Shown: piece after piece, positions 1 to 6,279 of the stretch
How the letters are laid out: the number at the start of each line of letters is the position of its first letter
Position numbering within the stretch: position 1 is the first letter of the stretch
DNA from: a bacterium
Lineage (GTDB): Bacteria > Patescibacteriota > Gracilibacteria > Absconditabacterales > Absconditicoccaceae
Assembly (NCBI GenBank): GCA_020629735.1
Contig: JAHDCT010000045.1
Location: 1-8,581, forward strand
Reading direction: 5' to 3'
Length of the DNA: 8,581 nt
The notes under the pieces: model-generated
Seen by the model: only the letters and a program-made list of their open reading frames with translations
Told to the model about the DNA's origin: nothing
Databases searched by the model: none
Program-made: the position numbers and the translations under genes

Positions 1-148
1 TCTATATTCTCTTCTTATTTTCTCTCAGGTGTTGCGATTACCCCTACAATGTAGGAGAAACATAGTAAAAGTAATATAATACATGTATAAGTTAAGTCAA
101 GAGGATTTTTATTGAAGTGAATATTGTCTACTTACCTGCTCTTGAGCT
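1..148. other. Left edge, no supported gene
   Basis: No gene can be supported in this stretch. The three + frames close at TAG or TAA within the first 80 bases, so the last residues of an upstream + gene could be here, but no tail is recognisable. On the minus strand a frame beginning at an ATG at 84..82 stays open under the TGA=Gly code to the window edge (about 28 codons). Its short peptide resembles no family I know. A small inverted repeat (CCTAC-aat-GTAGG, 47-59) has no T-run after it and is not a convincing terminator. Confidence 0.3.
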
Positions 149-179
149 TTGACAAGGTATATATAAAGTTTGATAAAAT
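149..179 (+). promoter_or_regulatory. Candidate sigma-70 promoter for riboflavin synthase
   Basis: A perfect -35 box TTGACA (149-154) is followed 17 bases later by GATAAA (172-177) and 19 bases later by TAAAAT (174-179), which is the better -10 match. Transcription would begin around 184-186, leaving a leader of only about 22 bases before the ATG at 208. No FMN riboswitch could be recognised upstream. Confidence 0.5.
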
Positions 180-207
180 AAATTTTATGTCATGAGTCAA
201 TAAAACA

Positions 208-789
208 ATGTTTACAGGTATCATACAACAGAAGGTTGTTATTAAGAGTATTAAAGAAGGTAACTTTACAGTAGGCGGGTATAAATGAGATACGTTGCAA
301 ATAGGACAGAGTATTGCTCACGATTGAGCTTGTATGACAGTCGATGAGATTCATTCACCATCGAGTTATAGCTTCTTTGCTATGGAAGAAAGTTTTAACA
401 AGACAATTTTTTGACAGAAAAAAGTATGAGACACATTTAATATTGAGTTAGCGGTAACCAGCTCACAAAAGATGGATGGCCATTTTGTAACCTGACATAT
501 TGATTGTCTAGCGTCAGTTACTAAAAAAAGATTAGCGGATGACGGTTCGTTGAATCTGTATATAAGTTTCCCAGCAGAGTTTGACACCTTAGTGGTACCT
601 AAATGAAGTATAGCGATTAATTGAGTTAGTTTGACGGTAGTTGATGTATGAGATTGATCGTGCTCAGTATGGCTTATCCCGCTAACTCAAGAGGTAACAT
701 GATTATGAAATCTAGAAATATGAGATAAAGTGAATGTTGAATTCGATCTTCTAGCTAAATATATTACTAAATATGGAAGAAAAGAGTAA
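208..789 (+). CDS. ribE: Riboflavin synthase, alpha chain
   Basis: The 193-residue product matches riboflavin synthase, which converts two 6,7-dimethyl-8-ribityllumazines into riboflavin and a pyrimidine by-product in the cytosol. It has the duplicated lumazine-binding fold. Domain 1 carries the N-terminal MFTGII and a GQSIAHDGACMTV segment (33-45). The linker holds GHFVTGHID (91-99), and domain 2 holds KGSIAINGVSLTVV (132-145) and ends in the family-like DLLAKYI. Length is close to the usual 200 or so. The ATG at 208 is chosen because the family starts with MFTG; an in-frame ATG at 187 would only add MSGVNKT. Twelve of 20 glycines are TGA codons, so the gene is unreadable under the standard code. 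No lumazine synthase or other rib gene is visible next to it. A non-catalytic lumazine-binding paralogue is the main alternative. Coordinates include the TAA stop. Confidence 0.93.
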
Positions 790-801
790 AAAAGAACGAA
801 A

Positions 802-830
802 TTGTGTAAAAAAGGAGATAATAATACAAT
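802..830 (+). promoter_or_regulatory. Candidate promoter for a non-coding transcript
   Basis: TTGTGT (802-807) and TACAAT (825-830) are spaced by 17 bases. The -10 matches consensus at five of six positions and the -35 at three. It lies just after the riboflavin synthase stop and upstream of a gene-free stretch that ends in a strong terminator. An AAGGAG at 812-817 falls inside the spacer but has no ATG after it. Confidence 0.35.
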
Positions 831-836
831 ACTCGA

Positions 837-1096
837 AATTAAGGAAAAAAGCGGGTTTTGGTGAGACTATAGATCTAATTAATTATCAATTACTAAGTAA
901 GTCAATAACTTGTCGTCAGAATAACTTGCATTCTAGTTTCTGATAGCTAGATTAGCTGAGTCCTTCTTTGAAGAAGAAGAATATTACATTAATCAAATAA
1001 CGGTACGAATACAGAACACATACAACTTCTGATAGCCTGAACAACTATCGGTCGTACACAAATTACCTTATAGCTATGGCAGTTATAAGGTTTTTT
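837..1096 (+). ncRNA. Candidate structured small RNA, unknown family
   Basis: About 260 bases lie between a promoter-like pair and an intrinsic terminator, with no credible reading frame even when TGA is read as Gly. Several inverted repeats are visible: AGCTA/TAGCT (945-949 with 953-957), CTTCTT/AAGAAG (963-968 with 971-976), and GTACG/CGTAC (1003-1007 with 1053-1057) enclosing GATAG/CTATC (1031-1035 with 1045-1049). I looked for tmRNA, RNase P RNA and SRP RNA hallmarks and found none (no tRNA-like ends, no GAGGAAAGTCC, no GGAAGCAG). It could equally be a long 3' untranslated region of the riboflavin synthase message. The 5' end is inferred from the promoter guess. Confidence 0.35.
1066..1096 (+). 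terminator. Strong intrinsic terminator
   Basis: A ten-pair stem CCTTATAGCT (1066-1075) with AGTTATAAGG (1081-1090), containing one G-T wobble, closes a five-base loop and is followed at once by six T. It ends transcription from the riboflavin synthase gene and/or the candidate small RNA, and separates them from the tRNA cluster. Confidence 0.85.
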
Positions 1097-1176
1097 GTTT
1101 GTAGAAAGAAATTTTGCACAAAGATAAATCAATAATACATAGCTTAAAAAAGGCAAAGAATAAAATAAATGCAAAA

Positions 1177-1206
1177 TTGACATTTTTATTCTTGCAATCA
1201 CATAAT
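1177..1206 (+). promoter_or_regulatory. Promoter of the tRNA cluster
   Basis: A perfect TTGACA (1177-1182) is followed after 18 bases by CATAAT (1201-1206), which matches the -10 consensus at five of six positions. The start point would be near 1213, some 20 bases before tRNA-Pro. It is the clearest promoter in the window and lies between the terminator at 1066-1096 and the tRNAs. Confidence 0.65.
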
Positions 1207-1233
1207 ACATTGATATATATGCATACGTTTCTT

Positions 1234-1307
1234 CGGGAACTAGCTCAGATGGCTAGAGCGCTTGGTTTGGGACCAAGAGGTCGCGAGTTCGAGTCCCGCG
1301 TTCCCGA
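1234..1307 (+). tRNA. tRNA-Pro (anticodon TGG)
   Basis: The cloverleaf is complete. The acceptor stem CGGGAAC (1234-1240) pairs with GTTCCCG (1300-1306), with A as discriminator. The anticodon stem CTTGG/CCAAG encloses the loop TTTGGGA, giving anticodon TGG at 1268-1270. The T loop is TTCGAGT. The T stem (GCGAG with CCCGC) contains one A-C mismatch. No 3' CCA is encoded, unlike the two tRNAs downstream, so a CCA-adding enzyme would have to finish it. It is the first of three tRNAs on one transcript. Confidence 0.95.
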
Positions 1308-1332
1308 GTTGAAACAAATATGTATATAATAT

Positions 1333-1409
1333 AGGCGCGTAGCTCAGGCGGTTAGAGCGCATCTCTGATAAGGATGAGGTCGGTGGTTCGAGTCCACCCG
1401 TGCCTACCA
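1333..1409 (+). tRNA. tRNA-Ile (anticodon GAT)
   Basis: The acceptor stem AGGCGCG (1333-1339) pairs with CGTGCCT (1399-1405), followed by A and an encoded CCA (1407-1409). The anticodon stem CATCT/GGATG holds the loop CTGATAA, with anticodon GAT at 1367-1369. The T stem GGTGG/CCACC and T loop TTCGAGT are regular. The sequence around the anticodon closely follows bacterial tRNA-Ile(GAU). It lies 25 bases after tRNA-Pro and 9 bases before tRNA-Phe. Confidence 0.97.
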
Positions 1410-1418
1410 TATATACAT

Positions 1419-1493
1419 GCCAGTGTAGCTCAGGGGTAGAGCAGAGGCCTGAAAAGCCTTGTGTCGGTGGTTCGATTCCGCCCACTGGCACCA
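1419..1493 (+). tRNA. tRNA-Phe (anticodon GAA)
   Basis: The acceptor stem GCCAGTG (1419-1425) pairs with CACTGGC (1483-1489), then A and an encoded CCA (1491-1493). The anticodon stem GAGGC/GCCTT encloses CTGAAAA, with anticodon GAA at 1451-1453. The T stem GGTGG/CCGCC flanks TTCGATT. It is the last tRNA of the cluster and is followed 12 bases later by an intrinsic terminator. Confidence 0.97.
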
Positions 1494-1505
1494 TGTTACA
1501 AAAGT

Positions 1506-1531
1506 ATTACTCTTTCGAGTAATTTTTTTTT
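1506..1531 (+). terminator. Intrinsic terminator of the tRNA cluster
   Basis: A perfect seven-pair stem ATTACTC (1506-1512) with GAGTAAT (1517-1523) has a four-base loop and runs into a stretch of nine T (1523-1531). Together with the promoter at 1177-1206 it defines a self-contained tRNA transcription unit. Confidence 0.9.
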
Positions 1532-1595
1532 CGCAAAAATTTCTCTAAGTCCATGTAGAAATAAAGAGTGAGAAGGATAGATATTAAGTTGTGGG

Positions 1596-1601
1596 TATAA
1601 A
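1596..1601 (+). promoter_or_regulatory. Possible -10 box for the CHAP gene
   Basis: TATAAA lies about 50 bases before the CHAP ATG, downstream of the tRNA terminator, so some promoter is needed in this gap. No matching -35 box is visible at the usual distance, so this is weak. Confidence 0.25.
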
Positions 1602-1650
1602 ATAACGAAGAGGACAAAATCAGACTATTTATTGTAAAAATTGTGCTGCT

Positions 1651-2238
1651 ATGAAGAAACTTGTACTAATTATTATATGACTATTTTTTCAAGTAGTTTT
1701 TGCCTTCCCTAAATTTAATGCCTTGTGACCTTGGATTGATGTTGATATGTGAAGTGATCTTAAAGTAATCACAGGGTATATAATTGATAATAATAAAGTA
1801 GTTCAAGAGAATCGGGTGAAAGAAAGCTGAAAAGAAGATAAGAAATGAGTTATTATGAGTCGATTTTTCGACACAAAACAATTTGGATTTTCGGATAATC
1901 GAGCCAATGGACACTGTACGCAGTATGCTGCTTGGTATCGGTATGAGAACTTTTGAATAACGTTACCTCGAAGGTGAAATGCGATCCAATGGTTGCCTAG
2001 AGCAAAGAACCTAGGACGAGAAACAGGTAAGAAGCCCTGATTGTGAGCACTAATGATAAGTAGGAACCAAGGTAAATGGTCATATGCAGGGCATGTAAGT
2101 GTAGTAATATCTATGAGAGAAGAAGGAAGGAGTTTTCTAGTTGAGGAAATGAATTATAGAGGCACTGACGAGGTTACTCAGCGTCGAGTTGAATCAGATG
2201 ACCCAAGAATTGAGGGATACATTTACCTTCCCAATTAA
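1651..2238 (+). CDS. Secreted CHAP-domain amidase/peptidase
   Basis: This 195-residue protein has a clear signal peptide (basic MKK, hydrophobic core, VFA at 16-18 before the likely cut) and a CHAP domain from about residue 80 to the end. CHAP enzymes cleave amide bonds in peptidoglycan or glutathionyl-type substrates. The nucleophile would be Cys89 in GHCTQYAAW, the partner His148 in GHVSVV, and the third residue lies in the EEMNYRG block (165-171). GNA at 109-111 and the closing GYIY (189-192) are also family-like. Nine of 19 glycines are TGA. Seven codons are CGA or CGG, many more than in the ribosomal genes; if these mean Trp, residues 123 and 179 fit the family better. No lytic partner or anchoring domain is present. 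It may remodel its own wall or attack a neighbouring cell. No Shine-Dalgarno precedes the ATG. It is followed by the Cys-rich gene with no terminator between. Confidence 0.87.
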
Positions 2239-2322
2239 TGTTGTGAATATTTTCAAAATCTTGTAAAGTCCAATAGATGACATAACTGTTCAACTTTTGC
2301 TGATGAGGAGGTAATTAAATAG

Positions 2323-2328
2323 TATAAT
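2323..2328 (+). promoter_or_regulatory. Candidate -10 box before the Cys-rich protein gene
   Basis: A perfect TATAAT sits 31 bases before the chosen ATG at 2360. The best -35 candidate, TTGCTG (2297-2302), is 20 bases upstream, which is long. If transcription starts near 2335, the earlier in-frame ATG at 2327 would not be in the message, which supports the 2360 start. Confidence 0.35.
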
Positions 2329-2359
2329 GGTGTATTATTTATTATTTCTTATTTCAGAA

Positions 2360-3583
2360 ATGAACCGAAAAACTATTGTCCCGTTTGTAGGGTTGATGCT
2401 CTTCACGTCTGTTGTGGGTGCTGATTACACCTACGTTAAGTCACAAACGTGTGTGGGTGATGCATGTAGTACACTGACATGCGATGTAACTGAGTATGAT
2501 GAGATTGTAACAACAACAACCACAACTGTATACGAGGGAACAGAACTGTTTGTAAATTTGTATGATTATTTAATCGACCAAGACCAACCGTTATACGCAG
2601 CTTGGATTCTCGAACTTGCATGATCAGGGGTATGCGAAACAGAAGGTGAATACAGTTATACAACGACGACATCAAGAGTTCCTGATCCAACTGAAGAATG
2701 TAATTGGTCTCTTCCATTTTGTGGAGACTCTATTATTGATTCAACAACTTGAGAAGAATGTGATGAAGGGCATGATGTAAATGGTTTACCAACAAGTTCA
2801 TGTACAGTAGACTGTAAAACTAAGACCCCTGCAACATGTGGTGATGCAATTGTTCAAGTATTACTTGGAGAAGAATGTGATCCAGGTGTGCCTTCTGATT
2901 ACTGTGATGAAAACTGTCTGTTTATTCCAGATGTGCCTAAATATGAAGTGGGTGTAAATGACCCAGTAATTTGTGAAAGTCCATTTGACGGTCGAGTAGT
3001 ATTGCCAGAAGGTGATACAGATTTTGCCAGAGTTGATGCGTTTTTAGAGGTGGCAGCCGACTGTGAGAATTACACACAGCTTGAACCAATTGTAGATCTA
3101 GTAACATGATTATATATAGCAGAGGTCGAGTACTTTGACAGTACTAAGTCAAACTATCTAGTATGATGAAGCTATTGTGTTAGATATGGTGCCGTAGTTG
3201 ATGGAATGACGGTTTTTAAAGAAGATACAGTACATGTAGAATGAATATGTCCAGTATCAACTACATGATGAAGTTCAACAGGAGGTTCTACAGGATGATC
3301 ATCAATTGGATGAGGATGATGATGAAGTAGTTCATGATGAAGCTCAAGTGGGTGATGATGAGGTGGATGAGGAACATTTACATGAGGGACAAGTTGAGGC
3401 GATCCTACGGTAAAGAGTTCATATAGCGTAGTATCTGATAATCCATTCTACCCAGCTCCTGACGTATTAGATGAATTACAATCTCCTGAAAGAGGAATTG
3501 ATCCATTTATTCTTTCTCCGAGTGCGGACCCGCTAACAATCCCAATCGAGCTTGAAAGAACATGAGGATATTGGTTTTGGTAA
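2360..3583 (+). CDS. Exported disulfide-rich protein with two myxo-type Cys repeats and Gly/Ser linker
   Basis: The 407-residue product starts with a signal peptide (MNRK-like n-region, core to about 18, VGA before Asp22). Residues 121-152 and 160-186 are two copies of a CGD-x-I...GEECD-x-G...C..C repeat. These resemble the myxococcus-type cysteine-rich (TIGR02232/DUF4215-like) repeats of secreted proteins. Residues 200-300 form a second Cys-containing region. Residues 303-347 are a Gly/Ser/Thr linker with 26 glycines, 15 of them TGA. A Pro-rich tail of about 60 residues ends in GYWFW. The early part also has a Thr run (51-56). An upstream in-frame ATG at 2327 would prepend a second hydrophobic stretch, so 2360 is preferred. 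Function is unknown; a surface or secreted adhesive or structural role is inferred from architecture only. It probably shares a transcript with the CHAP gene. Confidence 0.8.
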
Positions 3584-3609
3584 ACTTGTTCAAAATATAT
3601 ATGCAGAAG

Positions 3610-3666
3610 CGTTAGCCTAGGTGATTATGTGAAAAGTGAGGCGTTCACTAAGTATCTAGGCAAACG
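3610..3666 (+). repeat. Long imperfect hairpin after the Cys-rich gene
   Basis: CGTT (3610-3613) pairs with AACG (3663-3666) and GCCTAG (3615-3620) with CTAGGC (3656-3661), separated by one A-A mismatch. Inside, weaker pairs lead to GTGAA (3629-3633) with TTCAC (3644-3648) and a ten-base loop. Altogether about 21 pairs can form. It has no T-run and lies 15 bases before a separate terminator, so it may protect the message end or be a small RNA. Confidence 0.55.
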
Positions 3667-3680
3667 GATAAGCAAAAAGA

Positions 3681-3706
3681 AGTCCCTTTTAATAGGGGCT
3701 TTTTTT
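3681..3706 (+). terminator. Intrinsic terminator of the CHAP/Cys-rich unit
   Basis: A seven-pair stem AGTCCCT (3681-3687) with AGGGGCT (3694-3700), with one G-T wobble and a six-base loop, runs into seven T (3700-3706). Flanking A-rich bases upstream could pair with the T-run, so it may also work in the other direction. Confidence 0.85.
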
Positions 3707-3730
3707 ATTTTTAAAAGAAAGAGTAAAAAA

Positions 3731-3782
3731 GACTTGCATTTATCTTGAAAAGTGATAAAAATCGTCTTGCTTGATGTAAGTC
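3731..3782 (+). promoter_or_regulatory. Possible structured leader upstream of tuf
   Basis: GACTTGCAT (3731-3739) can pair with ATGTAAGTC (3774-3782) with one G-T wobble, enclosing a second hairpin TTTATC/GATAAA (3739-3744 with 3754-3759). The two stems share one base. TTGCAT (3734-3739) with TAAAAA (3756-3761) could instead be a promoter with a 16-base spacer. The stretch 3584-3955 has no gene. Confidence 0.35.
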
Positions 3783-3867
3783 TCCATGACGTTTATGTGT
3801 AAGAATCTGTAATAAGATCCTCCTACCATAAAGAGATACTGCATTAATCTATACAACAAAATTAGTT

Positions 3868-3903
3868 GAATTTGCCTTTGGTAAGTTCGGCTTGCTTTTT
3901 TTT
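3868..3903 (+). terminator. Possible attenuator in the tuf leader
   Basis: GAATTTGCC (3868-3876) pairs with GGTAAGTTC (3880-3888) over nine positions, two of them G-T wobbles, with a three-base loop. Seven bases later comes a run of eight T (3896-3903). It lies about 50 bases before the tuf start. A read-through terminator or attenuator controlling the tuf-S10 cluster would look like this, but the gap before the T-run weakens the call. Confidence 0.4.
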
Positions 3904-3955
3904 GTTATATTGTTACTTTCGTACAGTTTATTTTATTTTTATAGTTACATAACTG

Positions 3956-5131
3956 ATGTCTAAACCACACGTTAATGTAGGTACTATTGGTCACGTTGAT
4001 CATGGTAAAACAACTACAACAGCTGCTATTTGTGCTGTTCTTGCTACTGCAGGTCTTTCTAAAGATGTTTGATTCGGTAACATCGACAAGGCTCCAGAAG
4101 AAAGAGAAAGAGGTATTACAATTAACACTGCTCATGTAGAGTATGAAACTGAAAACAGACATTACGCACATATCGATTGTCCATGACATGCTGATTATGT
4201 GAAGAACATGATTGTTTGAGCTGCTCAAATGGATGGTGGTATTTTGGTAGTATCTGCTGCAGATGGGCCAATGCCTCAAACTAGAGAGCATATTCTTCTT
4301 GCTAAGCAAGTGAATGTACCTAAGTTGGTGGTTTTCTTGAATAAGTGTGATATGGTAGATGATCCTGATATGCTTGAACTAGTAGAAGAAGAAATTAGAG
4401 ATCTGCTAAGTCAGTATGACTTCCCAGGAGATGAAATCCCTATTGTAAGAGGTTCTGCTCTTAAGTCTGGTGAAAACCCAACTGATAAAGACGGTGATGC
4501 TGCTTGTATTTGGGAACTTATGGGTCACTTAGATACATATATCCCAATTCCAGAAAGAGAAACTACAAAGCCATTCCTGATGCCAGTAGAAGACGTATTC
4601 TCTATTAAGGGTAGAGGTACTGTAGTTACAGGTAGAATTGAAACATGAGTTATTAAAATTGGTGACGATGTAGAGATTGTTGGTCTAGCTGACGAACCTG
4701 CTGCAACTACTATTACATGAGTAGAAATGTTCCACAAACAATTTGAACAAGGTGAAGCTGGTATGAACTGTGGTCTTCTCTTGAGATGAATTGATAAGGA
4801 TGCAATTCAAAGAGGTCAAGTATTGGCTGCTCCAGGTACAGTGACTCCGCATCAAAAATTTGAAGCTGAGGTATATGTATTGAAGAAGGAAGAAGGTGGT
4901 AGACATACTCCATTTATGGGAGGATATAAGCCACAATTCTTCTTGAGAACAACTGATGTAACTGGTACAGTTTCTCTTCCAGCTGGAACAGAAATGATTA
5001 TGCCAGGTGATAATGCTAAGATTATCGTTGAGTTGATCTACAAGGTGGCTATGGCTGAAGGATTGAGATTTGCGATTAGAGAATGAGGTAGAACTGTGGG
5101 GGCTTGAGTAGTAACTAAGATCCTAGATTAG
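3956..5131 (+). CDS. tuf: Translation elongation factor Tu
   Basis: EF-Tu is the GTPase that brings aminoacyl-tRNA to the ribosome. The 391-residue product has the full set of GTPase motifs: GHVDHGKT (12-19), RGITIN around Thr55, DCPGH (74-78) with the catalytic His, NKCD (129-132) and SAL (167-169). The two beta-barrel domains follow, with GRGTVVTGR in domain 2 and a domain 3 ending in GRTVGAGVV. Gly77 of DCPGH, invariant in the family, is a TGA codon at 4184-4186, direct support for TGA=Gly. Only 8 of 42 glycines are TGA, the rest mostly GGT, and arginine is AGA throughout, as expected of a highly expressed gene. It heads the S10 cluster, as in the classical str-S10 order. No Shine-Dalgarno is visible; the leader is T-rich. 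The stop is TAG. Confidence 0.98.
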
Positions 5132-5150
5132 TCTACAATATATAGGTAAA

Positions 5151-5183
5151 AGTTGGGGGCCCTGGTTGTCCCCTGCTTTTCTT
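5151..5183 (+). terminator. Weak terminator-like hairpin after tuf
   Basis: AGTTGGGG (5151-5158) can pair with CCCCTGCT (5170-5177) with one mismatch and one G-T wobble, followed by a T-rich stretch broken by a C. It could reduce transcription between tuf and rpsJ and so let tuf be made in excess of the ribosomal proteins. Confidence 0.45.
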
Positions 5184-5193
5184 TAAATAAAGT

Positions 5194-5227
5194 TTGAGCG
5201 TTAATAGTGTTGCATTATATGAATGCA
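5194..5227 (+). promoter_or_regulatory. Possible internal promoter/operator before rpsJ
   Basis: TTGAGC (5194-5199) and TATATG (5216-5221), 16 bases apart, make a weak promoter. Overlapping it is a perfect inverted repeat, TGCATT (5211-5216) with AATGCA (5222-5227), that could be an operator or a leader hairpin. The tuf-rpsJ gap is 126 bases. Confidence 0.3.
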
Positions 5228-5257
5228 TATTAAATTTACTTGTTTCATGTTTCTGTT

Positions 5258-5584
5258 ATGTCTGACTGAAAAAAAACTACACCAAAACTTAGAATTAAAT
5301 TAAGAAGTTACGATCTAAGTATGTTGGAAAATTCTGTAACAAAGATTATTGGTTTATTGATTAAATCTTGAGCTGATGTGAAGTGACCAATTCCTCTTCC
5401 AAAGAAAAAGAAGAGATTCACGGTTATTAAGTCTCACTTCGTTTACAAGGATTCTAGAGATCAATATGAAAGAATTACCTATACAAGACTTGTTGATGTA
5501 GTAGAAACATGAAGCAAGACTGTTGAATACCTTCAAAACCTTTCTATCCCAGTTGGGGTTTCAGTTGAGGTGAGAGTGTATTAA
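5258..5584 (+). CDS. rpsJ: 30S ribosomal protein S10
   Basis: S10 lies in the head of the 30S subunit and, with NusB, also takes part in antitermination. The 108-residue product is close to the usual 103, with a slightly longer N-terminus. The family signature is clear: KLRIKLRSYD near the start, GADVKGPIPLP in the middle, the loop region KDSRDQYE, then RLVDVVETGSKTVEYLQNL and a closing VEVRVY. Four TGA codons encode Gly, including those of GADVKGPIP. It opens the S10 cluster; rplC follows after 78 bases. The ATG at 5258 has no Shine-Dalgarno; TTTCATGTTTCTGTT precedes it. Confidence 0.97.
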
Positions 5585-5662
5585 TAAAAACATCCTTCTG
5601 CTTTGAGGCTCTGTTGGCAGTAATTAAGCTGCAAATTATTTATTTTATTACCTAAGAAGCAA

Positions 5663-6247
5663 ATGATTACTAAGTGATGATTGATTGTGAAGAAACAAGA
5701 AATGACAAGAATTTGGGCTGATAATAAAATGATCCCAGTTACATTGTTAAAAATTGCTGATCAAACTGTTCTAAGACATAAGACAGTAGAAAAAGATGGA
5801 TATACAGCTATTGTGGTTTGAGCTGATCAAAAGAGAACTGGTCGCTATGCATATTCATGTGAATATAAAGTTTCAGAAGAGGATTTGGCTACATACGCTG
5901 TAGGTACAAAGTTAACTGGTGATGTGGTTGCTGAATTAGAAACAGTTCGCGTAGAGGGTATTAGTAAGTGAAAATGATTCCAAGGGTGAATGAAGAGATT
6001 TAACTTCGGATGATGACCAGCTACTCACGGTTCTAAATTCCACAGAGCTCTTTGATCTACTGGTAATAGAAAACCAAGAAGAACACATAAAGGAAAAAAG
6101 ATGGCAGGACATATGTGAAGTGAGAAATTGACGTTAAAGAGTGTGTGAGTAATTGAGTTGTTTAATGATGACACAGGTTCATTTGTTGTGTTAAAAGGAT
6201 CAGTTCCTGGAGCATATAATGGATATTTGAAGTTAATTGTTGCCTAA
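5663..6247 (+). CDS. rplC: 50S ribosomal protein L3
   Basis: L3 is a primary 23S rRNA binder near the peptidyl-transferase centre and the sarcin-ricin region. The product has 194 residues, slightly short of the usual 205-210. GLIVKKQEMTRIW (6-18) matches the family's GLIGRKxGMTxxF start. The long rRNA-reaching extension is present: KGKGFQGGMKRFNFGGG, then ATHGSKFHRALGSTG, and KGKKMAGHMG about residue 142-151. The extension between STG and KGKK is a few residues shorter than in most bacteria. Many of its glycines are TGA, including GFQGG and the FGGG run. CGC codons (in TGRY and VRV) fit arginine. rplD follows after 32 bases. Confidence 0.96.
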
Positions 6248-6279
6248 TAATTTTTAGTTTATATATGTGTAGAAATCCT

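Noticed and set aside
818..946. Open frame of about 42 codons after an AAGGAG box
   Set aside because: It has no ATG, GTG or TTG near the box, only ATA codons, and the peptide is unrecognised.
989..1210. Minus-strand 73-residue frame
   Set aside because: It crosses a strong + terminator and the tRNA promoter, is low in complexity and resembles no family.
1114..1494. Frames overlapping the tRNA cluster on both strands
   Set aside because: They read through well-formed tRNAs and are by-products of them.
2327..2359. Upstream ATG start for the Cys-rich protein
   Set aside because: It would add a second hydrophobic stretch before a normal signal peptide, overlaps a TATAAT box, and the GAGGAGG upstream is too far away.
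208..3583. Chains of short ORFs that look like decayed pseudogenes
   Set aside because: All interruptions are TGA in a single continuous frame with intact family motifs; reading TGA as Gly restores full-length proteins, so nothing is broken.
3905..4309. Minus-strand 134-residue frame over the start of tuf
   Set aside because: It is antisense to conserved EF-Tu sequence, rich in Ser/Cys/Asn as expected of a shadow frame.
3956..5131. TGA read as Trp (Mycoplasma-type code)
   Set aside because: TGA falls on invariant glycines such as DCPGH and HPHGGG, and conserved Trp positions use TGG.
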